Source: Streptomyces hiroshimensis (lineage in GTDB: Bacteria; Actinomycetota; Actinomycetes; Streptomycetales; Streptomycetaceae). From it: a stretch of DNA of 64,000 nt. The DNA is taken from NCBI RefSeq assembly GCF_014650335.1, contig NZ_BMUT01000006.1, positions 317,461-381,460 of the forward strand. Reading direction: 5' to 3'. How positions within the stretch are numbered: position 1 is the first letter of the stretch; every line of letters begins with the position of its first letter. The position numbers and the translations under genes were made by a program. Below are positions 34,744 to 43,176 of this stretch, piece by piece. The notes below the pieces were generated by a model, which saw only the letters and a program-made list of their open reading frames with translations, ran no database searches and was not told where the DNA came from.

Positions 34744-36084
34744 CTACCCCTTCGGCCTCGGCCAGCGGCGGTGGACGACGAACGCTCCCGCGGCCAGGGC
34801 CGCCACCGCGCCGCCCGCGATGCCCACGGCCGTCCACATCCCGCCGGAGCCCGAGCTCGCCACCGAGGCCTGCGAGTGGTCCCCGCCGGCCTTGCCGGCG
34901 CCGCCCTTGCCGCCCGCGGCGCCTCCCTTCGGGGGAACCAGCATGCCGACCGGCTTGACGTGCCCGGCCGCCTCGAAGCCCCAGTCCAGCAGCCGCGCGG
35001 TCTCCTTGTAGACCTCGTACTGCTCCTGGATCTCCGGGTTCATCACCGTCACCAGCAGCTTGCGCCCGTCGTGCTGGGCGACGCCCGTGAAGGTGTTGCC
35101 CGCGTTCGTGGTCGAGCCGTTCTTCACCCCGGCCATGCCCTTGTACGGCATGCCGCCCGGCATGCCCTCGCCCGTCAGCAGCCGGTTGGTGTTGACGATG
35201 CCGAAGCTCTCGCGCGGCTTGCCCGGCTTCTCCTCGCCGGGGAACTGCGCCGACACCGTCGAGCAGTACTCCCGGAAGTCCGCCTTCTGCAGCCCCGAAC
35301 GGGCGAACAGCGTCAGGTCGTACGCGCTGGAGACCTGCTCGTCCGCGTCGTAGCCGTCGGGGGTGACGACGTGGGTGTCCAGCGCCTGCAGGTCCTCGGC
35401 GTGCGCTTGCATGTCCTTCACGGTCTTGGGGATCCCTCCGTTCATGGACGCGAGGACGCGCACCGCGTCGTTGCCCGAGCGCAGGAACACGCCCAGCCAC
35501 AGGTCGTGGACGCTGTACGACGAGCCCTCCTTGACCCCCACGGCGCTGCTCCCCGCGCCCATGCCCTCCAGGTCGGAGGGATCGACCCGGTGCGTCTTCG
35601 TCCGGGGCAGCTTCGGCAGCACCGTGTCGGCGAAGAGCATCTTCAGGGTCGAGGCCGGCGGCAGCTGCCAGTGCGCGTTGTTCGCGGCGAGGATCTCGCC
35701 CGACTCGGCGTCGGCCACGAGCCAGGAGCGCCCGCTGAGCTCCTTGGGCAGCTCCGGCGCACCCGGCCCGAGCTGCACCTGCGGTCCCGGCCGGCCCAGC
35801 ATCTCGCCGCCCACGGTGGACATCCTGACGGGCGGCCTGCGGGGCGCGCCCCGGCCGACGCCCTTGCCGTCGTCCTCCCTGGCGGTCGCGCCCTCGGGCG
35901 CCCGGGCGCCCGAGGGACTGGGGCTCACGCTCGGGCGGCTCGGGGTCGGGGAGGGGGTGGGATCGGCGAGGGCGGGGGCGGCGGTCATCAACGGGACGAA
36001 CAGGGAGGCGGCGGCCGCGAGCGCGGCCCCGTGACGTCGTCGCGTCGCGGCGGCCCGCGTGGGGCGTGATGTCGTCGTCGGCAC
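34744..36084 (-). CDS. D-alanyl-D-alanine carboxypeptidase (serine-type, membrane-anchored)
   Basis: A 446-residue low-molecular-mass penicillin-binding protein trimming the terminal D-Ala from peptidoglycan stem peptides. Signal peptide residues 1-40, then a Pro/Ser-rich linker and the transpeptidase domain. Catalytic motifs are STLK (SxxK), SGN (SxN) and KNG in VKNGSTTNAGNTF, where most relatives have KTG. A C-terminal transmembrane helix and short basic tail anchor it. GTG 36084 is inferred as the start; no good Shine-Dalgarno is visible, so it is tentative. Neighbour to the SCO4848-type membrane protein, as in other streptomycetes. Confidence 0.9.
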   Translation of the reverse strand: MPTTTSRPTRAAATRRRHGAALAAAASLFVPLMTAAPALADPTPSPTPSRPSVSPSPSGARAPEGATAREDDGKGVGRGAPRRPPVRMSTVGGEMLGRPGPQVQLGPGAPELPKELSGRSWLVADAESGEILAANNAHWQLPPASTLKMLFADTVLPKLPRTKTHRVDPSDLEGMGAGSSAVGVKEGSSYSVHDLWLGVFLRSGNDAVRVLASMNGGIPKTVKDMQAHAEDLQALDTHVVTPDGYDADEQVSSAYDLTLFARSGLQKADFREYCSTVSAQFPGEEKPGKPRESFGIVNTNRLLTGEGMPGGMPYKGMAGVKNGSTTNAGNTFTGVAQHDGRKLLVTVMNPEIQEQYEVYKETARLLDWGFEAAGHVKPVGMLVPPKGGAAGGKGGAGKAGGDHSQASVASSGSGGMWTAVGIAGGAVAALAAGAFVVHRRWPRPKG

Positions 36085-36196
36085 GTCCGTGAAACTACCC
36101 CGCCACCTGGGGGTTCCAGTCGCCGCCTCACTGGCTCGGATGACGGCCGGGGACCCGATAGGACTAGTGCGCTGACCCGAACGCATACTGAAACCC

Positions 36197-36508
36197 ATGC
36201 CGAGCACTACGTCCGACGCCGCCCCCGCCGCGTCCGGGGCCTCCGCCGCTCCTGCCGCCGCCCCCGCCGTCCTCTCCCGTCCCGTCTCCTGGTTCCTGCT
36301 CGCCTTCGGCGCGTGGAGCTGGGTCATCTGGGTCACCTTCGCTAAGAACCTATGGAAGGACGGCAGCGGTCTCGCCTTTGACGACGCGGGTGATCCGACC
36401 GCGTACTTCTGGGTGCACCTCGCGCTCGCCATCACCTCGTTTCTTCTGGGGACGGCCGTGGGGCTGATCGGGTTGCGCGGCGTCAGGGCGCTGCGGCGCA
36501 CGTCATAG
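36197..36508 (+). CDS. SCO4848-type small membrane protein
   Basis: A 103-residue protein with two hydrophobic helices (SWFLLAFGAWSWVIWVTFAKNLW near residues 32-54, and WVHLALAITSFLLGTAVGLIGL near 73-94). Its size, hydrophobic pattern and place beside the D-Ala-D-Ala carboxypeptidase match the conserved SCO4848 family, whose function is unknown. Divergent from the carboxypeptidase, with 112 bp of shared promoter region. Convergent with the binding-protein gene. Confidence 0.85.
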   Translation: MPSTTSDAAPAASGASAAPAAAPAVLSRPVSWFLLAFGAWSWVIWVTFAKNLWKDGSGLAFDDAGDPTAYFWVHLALAITSFLLGTAVGLIGLRGVRALRRTS

Positions 36509-36586
36509 GAGCGACGAGGGCGCCGGGGCGGTACCTGCCAGGCACCTGCCCTGTACCTGCTCGGCACCGGGCCGGTGCCGGGCTGG

Positions 36587-38140
36587 TCAGAGCCGTCCCA
36601 GCTCCCACAGCCGCCACTGCCCGGTCCCGTCCGAGAGGTACTGCGTCCCCGAGACGGACGCGCTGCTCAGCACATAGTCCTTCTTCTGCCACAGCGGCAG
36701 CACGGGGACGTCCTGGGCGATGATCTCCTGGATGGCCCGGAAGTCCTTCGAGACGCGGCTGCGCTGGGAGCTGTCCTGCGCGGTGCTGATGAGCTGCTCC
36801 ACCTTCGGATTGGCGTAGCCCGTGCGGAAGGAGGAGGAGCGGCCCACGAGCGGGGTGGTGAAGTTGTCCGGGTCGGGGAAGTCGGCGAGCCAGCCGACGC
36901 AGTACGCGTCGTAGTCGCCCCGGGCGTAGCCCTGCCGGAACTCCGTCCACTCCACGTGCCGCGTGGTCACCTCGAACAGCCCGGTGCCCTCCAGCTGCCG
37001 CTTCAGCAGCGCCGCTTCCTCGTCGGTGGCGGCGCCCTGCGAGTACGTGAGCGTGAAGCGGACGGGGGTGGTGATGCCGGCGCGGCTGAGGATGCCGCGT
37101 GCGGATTCGGGGTCCGGCTGGGGGTTGAGGTCGAAGAACGACGTGGTGTGGCCGGTGAGGCCCTGGGGGATGAGGGAGTACAGGGGTTCGACGGTGCGGC
37201 GGTGGACGTCGCGGGCGAGGGCCTCGCGGTCGACGACGGCGGCGATGGCCCGGCGGACCGCCGGCGGCTTCAGCGGCGAGTCGTCGCGCAGGTTGAAGAA
37301 CATGGAGCGGGTCTCGGAGCCGGCGCTCTCCATCAGCTTCACCCCCGTGTCCGACAGGGAGTGCGCGGCGATGTCGGCCGGGGGCATCAGCCGCCCGGCG
37401 ACGTCGAGGGAGCGTTCCTTCCAGGCCTTGCTCATCGCGGCCGAGTCCCGGAAGTAGTGCACGGTCACCTCGCCGCCCCGGTGCTTGACGGCGCCCTGGT
37501 AGTGCTTGTTGGGCCGCAGCTCGGCCACGGAGCGCGGACGGTAGCTCTTGAGGACGTACGGGCCGGAGCCGTCGGCCTCGGTGCCGGGGCGCAGCCTGTC
37601 GGCCGGATAGCGCGTGCTGTCGACGATGGCGCCGGCGCCGGTGGCTATCTTGAACGGGAACGTGGCATCCGGGACCCGCAGCCGGAAGGTGATCGTCCGT
37701 CCCTCGGTGCCGACGGACTCCAGGGTGTCCAGCAGGGACTGCGGTCCCTGGGAGGACTTGATCCGCAGGATCCGGTCGAAGGAGAACTTCACGTCCCTGG
37801 TCGTCAGTTCGTGCCCGTTGGCGAACGTCAGGCCCTCGCGGAGCTCGCACTGGTAGGTGCGTAACCCCTTCCCCTGGAAACCGCAGCGGCTCGCGGCGTC
37901 CGGCACGGGGGAGCCCGTGCCCGGGGTGTAGGTCAGTAATGACTGATAGACGTTGCTGAACAGCGCCCAGGAGCCCGCGTCATAGGCGCCGGCGGGGTCG
38001 AGGGAGGTGACGGTGTCCGTGGTGCCGACGGTGATCGGCCCCTGGTCCTCATCCCCCGGGGAGACCAGCTGACAGCCCCCCGCCCCGCCCGCCAACAGCA
38101 CCGCAGCCACCACGGCCGCCCCCGCCCGAAGCCCACGCAT
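36587..38140 (-). CDS. ABC transporter substrate-binding lipoprotein, oligopeptide type (SBP_bac_5), with two TTA codons
   Basis: A 517-residue extracellular solute-binding protein, family 5. Signal peptide with lipobox AGGAGGCQ (Cys near residue 23). The family's opening GTTDTVTSLDPAGAYDAGSW, FSNVYQSLLTYTPGTG and DVKFSFDRIL segments are all present. No permease or ATPase gene is adjacent, so it is an orphan binding protein. It has TTA codons at residues 68 (37937-37939) and 93 (37862-37864), unusual in this genome and implying bldA dependence. ATG 38140 behind GGAGGGGGCG. Confidence 0.9.
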   Translation of the reverse strand: MRGLRAGAAVVAAVLLAGGAGGCQLVSPGDEDQGPITVGTTDTVTSLDPAGAYDAGSWALFSNVYQSLLTYTPGTGSPVPDAASRCGFQGKGLRTYQCELREGLTFANGHELTTRDVKFSFDRILRIKSSQGPQSLLDTLESVGTEGRTITFRLRVPDATFPFKIATGAGAIVDSTRYPADRLRPGTEADGSGPYVLKSYRPRSVAELRPNKHYQGAVKHRGGEVTVHYFRDSAAMSKAWKERSLDVAGRLMPPADIAAHSLSDTGVKLMESAGSETRSMFFNLRDDSPLKPPAVRRAIAAVVDREALARDVHRRTVEPLYSLIPQGLTGHTTSFFDLNPQPDPESARGILSRAGITTPVRFTLTYSQGAATDEEAALLKRQLEGTGLFEVTTRHVEWTEFRQGYARGDYDAYCVGWLADFPDPDNFTTPLVGRSSSFRTGYANPKVEQLISTAQDSSQRSRVSKDFRAIQEIIAQDVPVLPLWQKKDYVLSSASVSGTQYLSDGTGQWRLWELGRL

Positions 38141-38221
38141 CCCCGCGCCCCCTCCGCCCAGTGATGCGCCACACTCAAACACAGGAACGGCCGTACGTCC
38201 GGGAAATCGGCCAAGTGATCG

Positions 38222-39004
38222 TCAGAGTTCCTTGCGGGCAAGGAAGTCGAGGATCAGCTTCTCCCACTCGCGCGGCTTCTCGGCCATCGGGATGTGGCCG
38301 GTGTCGATCTCCGCGTACTCCGCGCCGGGGATCCCGTCCGCCAGGAAGCGGGAGTTGGCGGGGGAGACGAGGGTGTCCTGCAGGGTGGCGATCACCAGGG
38401 TCGGGACGGAGATCCCGGCCAGGTGGGCGGTGTTGTCGGCGGTGGCGACCACGGCGGCCTGCTCGGCGGCCCCGGCCGGGACGCCCGCGGCGAGCAGGTC
38501 CAGGAAGGCCGGCAGGTGCTCGGCGGGTATGGCGTTGTAGAAGTCCTCGCCGAAGCCGGACAGGGCCACGAACCGGGCGAAGGCCTCGTAGTCGCCCTCG
38601 GCGAGCAGCTTCTGCCAGAGGTACAGCGAGGCCAGCGTGCGGTTGTCCGGCTTGGCCAGACCGGCCGTCAGGACCAGGCCGCGCACCCGGTCCGGGTAGC
38701 GGGCCGCCGTCCGCACGGACACCAGGGTGCCCAGCGAGTAGCCGAGGAGGGTGAAGGTGTCGAGGCCGGCCGCGTCGGCGGCGGCCACGATCCCGTCCAC
38801 GAGGCCGTCCAGGGTCAGCGGGCCGGTCGCCCGCGGCGTCGCACCGGAGCCGGGGTAGTCGGGGGCCACCACGGTGTGGTGCTCGGCGAGGGCCGGGATC
38901 ACCGGCGTGTAGTTGCCCTCGATGCTGCCGCCCGCGCCGTGCGCGAGGAGGATGCCGGGGCCGGAGCCGTGGACGGTGGTGGCGAATGCGGGAATCTGTG
39001 TCAT
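38222..39004 (-). CDS. Alpha/beta hydrolase
   Basis: A 260-residue alpha/beta-fold hydrolase. The oxyanion region is LLAHGAGGSIEGNY near residue 22. The nucleophile elbow GYSLGT contains Ser near residue 88. The catalytic Asp is likely in LQDTLVSP, and the His in DTGHIPMAE near 237. Substrate unknown. ATG 39004 is chosen at the divergent promoter with the MerR gene; frame extensions upstream are unsupported. Probably the target of the MerR regulator. Confidence 0.9.
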   Translation of the reverse strand: MTQIPAFATTVHGSGPGILLAHGAGGSIEGNYTPVIPALAEHHTVVAPDYPGSGATPRATGPLTLDGLVDGIVAAADAAGLDTFTLLGYSLGTLVSVRTAARYPDRVRGLVLTAGLAKPDNRTLASLYLWQKLLAEGDYEAFARFVALSGFGEDFYNAIPAEHLPAFLDLLAAGVPAGAAEQAAVVATADNTAHLAGISVPTLVIATLQDTLVSPANSRFLADGIPGAEYAEIDTGHIPMAEKPREWEKLILDFLARKEL

Positions 39005-39023
39005 GGCCAAGAGGTTGCCGTAT

Positions 39024-39043
39024 GACACCAGTGTCAAGGTCAA
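39024..39043. promoter_or_regulatory. Divergent MerR-type operator
   Basis: GACACCAGTGTC (39024-39035) is an inverted repeat with 5-bp arms. Next to it, on the minus strand, is a -35-like TTGACC (39043-39038). It lies between the hydrolase and MerR starts, the usual place for a MerR-family site. Assignment of the -10 is uncertain. Confidence 0.6.
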
Positions 39044-39066
39044 GTCCTGATGGGGGAGAACCGCCC

Positions 39067-39462
39067 ATGCGCATCGGAGAGCTGTCCCGCCGTACCGGAG
39101 TGAGCCCCCGGCTCCTGCGCTACTACGAGGAGCAGGGCCTGCTCCGCTCCGAGCGGGACACCAACGGCTACCGCAGGTACCACCCGGACGCCGCCGAGCG
39201 CGTCGGCCGCATCCGCGAGCTCCTCGACGCCGGCATGACGACGGAGACCATCCGCACGCTCCTGCCCTGCGCCCAGGGCGGCCCCGGCCTGCTCACCTGC
39301 ACCCACTCCGTCCGCGCCGTAGACGACCAGCTCGCCCGGGTGGAGGAGCAGATGGCCGAGCTCCGGCGCCGCAAGGAGGCCCTGCTGGGCGTCACCGAGG
39401 CCATGCACACCCGCCGCCGCGAGGACGAGGCACTGGCCCTGCAGGCCCTGCGCTCGTCCTGA
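39067..39462 (+). CDS. MerR-family transcriptional regulator
   Basis: A 131-residue regulator. The winged HTH starts MRIGELSRRTGVSPRLLRYYEEQGLL at residue 1, and a dimerisation helix covers about 85-130 (VDDQLARVEEQMAELRRRKEALL). Two Cys (LPCAQGG, LLTCTHS) near 72-82 could be redox or metal ligands, but the clear copper/mercury signatures are lacking. Divergent from the hydrolase with a shared operator. ATG 39067 behind GGGGGAGAACCGCCC. Confidence 0.93.
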   Translation: MRIGELSRRTGVSPRLLRYYEEQGLLRSERDTNGYRRYHPDAAERVGRIRELLDAGMTTETIRTLLPCAQGGPGLLTCTHSVRAVDDQLARVEEQMAELRRRKEALLGVTEAMHTRRREDEALALQALRSS

Positions 39463-39474
39463 ACCGGCGGGCAC

Positions 39475-39530
39475 GCCGAAGGCCGGGCCCCGCTTCCCCC
39501 TTCGGGGAGGAGCGGGGCCCGGCCTTCGGC
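39475..39530. terminator. Terminator shared by merR and sdhB
   Basis: Perfect 20-bp inverted repeat (arms 39475-39494 and 39511-39530) with an inner CCCC/GGGG pairing, between convergent merR and the sdh operon. Confidence 0.95.
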
Positions 39531-39546
39531 GGAAGCGGACCGCAGG

Positions 39547-40305
39547 TCAGAAGCGGCGCGTGATGAGCGCTCGCTTCACCTCCTGGATCGCCTTGGTGAC
39601 CTCGATGCCACGCGGGCAGGCGTCCGTGCAGTTGAACGTCGTGCGGCAGCGCCACACGCCGTCCTTGTCGTTCAGGATCTCCAGGCGCTGCTCACCGGCC
39701 TCGTCGCGCGAGTCGAAGATGAAGCGGTGGGCGTTGACGATCGCCGCCGGGCCGAAGTACTGGCCGTCGTTCCAGAACACCGGGCACGAGGACGTGCACG
39801 CGGCGCACAGGATGCACTTGGTGGTGTCGTCGAAGCGCTCGCGGTCCTCGGCGGACTGCAGGCGCTCGCGCGTCGGCTCGTTGCCCTTGGTGATCAGGAA
39901 GGGCATCACGTCGCGGTAGGCCTGGAAGAACGGCTCCATGTCGACCACGAGGTCCTTCAGGACCGTGAGGCCCTTGATGGGCTCGACCGTGATCGGCTTC
40001 GACGGGTTGAGGTCCTTGATCAGCGTCTTGCACGCGAGGCGGTTCTTGCCGTTGATGCGCATCGCGTCGGAGCCGCAGATGCCGTGCGCGCAGGAGCGGC
40101 GGAACGTCAGCGAACCGTCGACGTCCCACTTGATCTTGTGGAGGCCGTCGAGGACCCGCTCCTTGGGGTCGATCTCGACCTCGAAGTCCTGCCAGGTGAC
40201 CTCGTCCGAGACCTCCGGGTTGAACCGGCGGACGCGGAAGGTGACCGTGATGTAGGGAGAGGCCGCGGAGTCGGCCTCGACCTTGTCGAGAGTCGCGGTG
40301 CTCAT
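39547..40305 (-). CDS. sdhB: Succinate dehydrogenase iron-sulfur subunit
   Basis: A 252-residue Fe-S protein linking SdhA's FAD to the quinone site. The 2Fe-2S ligands are in CAHGICGSDAM (plus a downstream Cys). The 4Fe-4S and 3Fe-4S ligands are in CILCAACTSSCPVFW and CRTTFNCTDACPRGI. TCA cycle/respiratory chain complex II at the membrane. ATG overlaps the sdhA stop by 1 bp (TGATG). Last gene of sdhCDAB. Confidence 0.98.
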   Translation of the reverse strand: MSTATLDKVEADSAASPYITVTFRVRRFNPEVSDEVTWQDFEVEIDPKERVLDGLHKIKWDVDGSLTFRRSCAHGICGSDAMRINGKNRLACKTLIKDLNPSKPITVEPIKGLTVLKDLVVDMEPFFQAYRDVMPFLITKGNEPTRERLQSAEDRERFDDTTKCILCAACTSSCPVFWNDGQYFGPAAIVNAHRFIFDSRDEAGEQRLEILNDKDGVWRCRTTFNCTDACPRGIEVTKAIQEVKRALITRRF

Positions 40306-42059
40306 CAGTACTTACGCTCCATCGGCTGGTAGCGGGTCTGGACGACCGGCTTGTAGTCGAGGCGGATCGAGTCCTTGCCGTCCGCGTCGACCTCGCGGTA
40401 CGCCATGGTGTGGCGCATGAAGTTGACGTCGTCGCGGTTGGGGTAGTCCTCGCGGTAGTGACCACCGCGGGACTCCTTGCGCGCGAGCGCGGACACGGCC
40501 ATCACCTCGGCCAGGTCGAGCAGGTTGCCCAGCTCGATGGCCTCCAGCAGGTCGGTGTTGAAGCGCTTGCCCTTGTCCTGGACGGACACGTTCTTGTAGC
40601 GCTCGCGCAGCTCGGCGATCTTCTCGACGGCCGTCTTGATGGTCTGCTCGGTGCGGAAGACCATGACGTTGGCGTCCATGGTCTCCTGCAGCTCCTTGCG
40701 GAGCTCGGCGACCCGCTCCTTGCCGGTGGAGTTGCGCAGCCGCTCGACCTGGTCGGCCACGAGCTGCGCCGGGTTCTCCGGCAGCTCGACGTAGTCGGCC
40801 TTCGCCGAGTACTCCGCGGCGGCGATGCCCGCGCGGCGGCCGAAGACGTTGATGTCGAGCAGCGAGTTGGTGCCCAGGCGGTTGGCGCCGTGCACGGACA
40901 CGCAGGCGACCTCGCCGGCGGCGTAGAGGCCGGGGACGACGGTGTCGTTGTCGGCCAGCACCTCGCCCTCGACGTTGGTCGGGATGCCGCCCATGGCGTA
41001 GTGCGCGGTGGGCTGGATCGGGATCGGGTCCGTGTAGGGCTCGATGCCGAGGTAGGTGCGCGCGAACTCGGTGATGTCCGGGAGCTTGGCGTCCAGCTGC
41101 TCCGGCGGCAGGTGGGTGAGGTCGAGGTAGACGTGGTCGCCCTCGGGACCGCAGCCGCGGCCCTCGCGGATCTCCGTGTAGATGGAGCGCGAGACGACGT
41201 CACGGGACGCGAGGTCCTTCATGACCGGCGCGTACTTCTCCATGAAGCGCTCGCCGTCCTTGTTGCGGAGGATGCCGCCCTCACCGCGGGCGCCCTCCGT
41301 CAGCAGGATGCCCATGCGCCAGATGCCCGTCGGGTGGAACTGGAAGAACTCCATGTCCTCCAGCGGCAGGCCGCGGCGGTAGCAGGCCGCCTGGCCGTCG
41401 CCCGTGAGCGTGTGGGCGTTCGACGTCACCTTGAAGAACTTGCCGGTGCCGCCGGAGGCGTAGATGACCGCCTTCGCCTGGAAGATGTGGATCTCGCCGG
41501 TGGCCAGCTCGTACGCGACCACGCCCGCCGACTTCTTGACGCCGTCGACCTCGGTGATCAGCTGGTCCAGGACGTAGAACTCGTTGAAGAACTCCACGCC
41601 CTCCTTGACGCAGTTCTGGTACAGCGTCTGGAGGATCATGTGGCCGGTGCGGTCCGCGGCGTAGCAGGACCGGCGGACCGGGGCCTCGCCGTGGTTGCGG
41701 CTGTGGCCGCCGAAGCGGCGCTGGTCGATGGTGCCGTCCGGGGTGCGGTTGAACGGCAGGCCCATCTTCTCGAGGTCGAGGACCGCGTCGATGGCCTCCT
41801 TCGCCAGGATCTCGGCGGCGTCCTGGTCGACCAGGTAGTCACCGCCCTTGATCGTGTCGAAGGTGTGCCACTCCCAGTTGTCCTCCTCGACGTTCGCGAG
41901 GGCGGCGGCCATGCCGCCCTGCGCGGCGCCCGTGTGGGAGCGGGTGGGGTAGAGCTTGGTGAGCACCGCGGTGCGGCTGCGCTTGGTCGACTCGATGGCC
42001 GCGCGCATGCCGGCGCCACCGGCGCCGACGATGACGGTGTCGTACTTGTGGATCTTCAT
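40305..42059 (-). CDS. sdhA: Succinate dehydrogenase flavoprotein subunit
   Basis: A 584-residue FAD-binding subunit oxidising succinate to fumarate. The dinucleotide motif VIVGAGGAGMRAAIE is near residue 10. The covalent-FAD His is in RSHTGAAQGGMAAAL near 44. RSCYAADRTGHMILQTLYQ near 130 and the catalytic Arg/His region HYAMGGIPTN near 358 are intact. Full length. Third gene of the operon; start ATG 42059. Confidence 0.98.
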   Translation of the reverse strand: MKIHKYDTVIVGAGGAGMRAAIESTKRSRTAVLTKLYPTRSHTGAAQGGMAAALANVEEDNWEWHTFDTIKGGDYLVDQDAAEILAKEAIDAVLDLEKMGLPFNRTPDGTIDQRRFGGHSRNHGEAPVRRSCYAADRTGHMILQTLYQNCVKEGVEFFNEFYVLDQLITEVDGVKKSAGVVAYELATGEIHIFQAKAVIYASGGTGKFFKVTSNAHTLTGDGQAACYRRGLPLEDMEFFQFHPTGIWRMGILLTEGARGEGGILRNKDGERFMEKYAPVMKDLASRDVVSRSIYTEIREGRGCGPEGDHVYLDLTHLPPEQLDAKLPDITEFARTYLGIEPYTDPIPIQPTAHYAMGGIPTNVEGEVLADNDTVVPGLYAAGEVACVSVHGANRLGTNSLLDINVFGRRAGIAAAEYSAKADYVELPENPAQLVADQVERLRNSTGKERVAELRKELQETMDANVMVFRTEQTIKTAVEKIAELRERYKNVSVQDKGKRFNTDLLEAIELGNLLDLAEVMAVSALARKESRGGHYREDYPNRDDVNFMRHTMAYREVDADGKDSIRLDYKPVVQTRYQPMERKY

Positions 42060-42079
42060 GGTGTCGTCAGCCCCGGGCT

Positions 42080-42556
42080 CTAGCGGATGTTCGGGTCGAA
42101 GGTGAAGATCACCAGCGTGCCCAGCAGGACGGTGAACACCGTGGCCGCGTACAGCAGGTTCTTCAGCCAGAAACGGGTCGTCGCGCGCTCCGCGTAGTCG
42201 TTGATGACCGTGCGGAGGCCGTTGGCGCCGTGGAGCATCGCGAGCCAGAGCATGACCAGGTCCCAGGCCTGCCAGAACGGCGAGGCCCAGCGGCCGGCCA
42301 CGAAGGCGAAGCCGATCTTGCTGACGCCGCCGTCGAGGACGAGCTGGATCAGCAGGTGGCCGAGGACCAGGACGACCAGGACGATGCCGGACAGCCGCAT
42401 GAACAGCCAGCCGTACAGCTCGAAGTTGGTGCGGGTCGTCTTCGGGCTCTTCTTGGTGCGCTTGCGGGGCGCTTCGATGACCGGGGCCGGGTTGTCGACG
42501 CCGAAGCGGGAGGCGTCGGCCGCGGCGGCGGTGGCGGGGGTGGTTTCAGCAGACAT
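42080..42556 (-). CDS. sdhD: Succinate dehydrogenase membrane anchor subunit
   Basis: A 158-residue hydrophobic anchor. After a 45-residue charged N-terminus come three helices (about 50-70, 88-108 and 130-150). The haem/quinone region includes LGHLLIQLVLDGG and MLHGANGLRTVINDY, where the His residues are candidate haem b ligands. ATG 42556 is chosen; the frame runs further upstream into sdhC. Confidence 0.93.
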   Translation of the reverse strand: MSAETTPATAAAADASRFGVDNPAPVIEAPRKRTKKSPKTTRTNFELYGWLFMRLSGIVLVVLVLGHLLIQLVLDGGVSKIGFAFVAGRWASPFWQAWDLVMLWLAMLHGANGLRTVINDYAERATTRFWLKNLLYAATVFTVLLGTLVIFTFDPNIR

Positions 42557-42564
42557 TTCGCGAC

Positions 42565-42945
42565 TCAGCTCCCGAACAGCGTGCGCAGCGTGTGCTGGAG
42601 CACGGGGTAGAAGGCGCCTGCCATCAGCACAGCCCAGATACCGACGACCCACCACAGCATCTGCTTCTGGTGCCGCGGTCCCTTGGACCAGAAGTCCACC
42701 GCGATGATGCGGAGACCGTTGAGCGCGTGGAAGAGGATGGCGGCGACGAGGCCGTACTCCATCACGTTCACGATGGGCGTCTTGTACGTCGCGACCACGT
42801 CGTCGTACGCCTCGGGGGAGACGCGGACGAGAGCGGTGTCCAGGACGTGCACGAACAGGAAGAAGAAAATGAGGACGCCGGTGACTCGATGAGCCACCCA
42901 GGACCACATGCCTTCCCGGCCGCGGTACAGCGTTCCAGCCGGCAC
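42565..42945 (-). CDS. sdhC: Succinate dehydrogenase cytochrome b556 subunit
   Basis: A 126-residue anchor with three helices. WVAHRVTGVLIFFFLFVHVLDTALV near residue 15 contains the typical HRxTG haem-ligand signature, and FHALNGLRIIAVDFW lies near 85. GTG 42945 is supported by a GGAGGG site 8 bp upstream. First gene of sdhCDAB. Its leader, 42946-43176, holds a possible -10 (TACGAT, minus strand, 43036-43031) but no convincing -35. Confidence 0.93.
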   Translation of the reverse strand: MPAGTLYRGREGMWSWVAHRVTGVLIFFFLFVHVLDTALVRVSPEAYDDVVATYKTPIVNVMEYGLVAAILFHALNGLRIIAVDFWSKGPRHQKQMLWWVVGIWAVLMAGAFYPVLQHTLRTLFGS

Positions 42946-43176
42946 GGAAAACCCTCCGGGAGCGGGGATCAGGGCCTGCCGGCTTCTCTGTCGGTCGGGC
43001 CCGGCCGGGTACGGTCCACCGGCCCTGGCCATCGTAGCGACGCCTTGTCGGTTCGGCGTCCCGGGGTCCGCAGGTGTGATCAAACAGGCATGTGCGCGCA
43101 CGTCAAGGGCCGGAAGGGGTGCCTCCGGAGAAATTTCCGCACCCGGTCCGACCTGCGGCGTCCGGCTGAATGGGTG

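Noticed and set aside
43031..43036. TACGAT as an sdh promoter -10
   Set aside because: No matching -35 at an acceptable distance, so it is not listed as a promoter.
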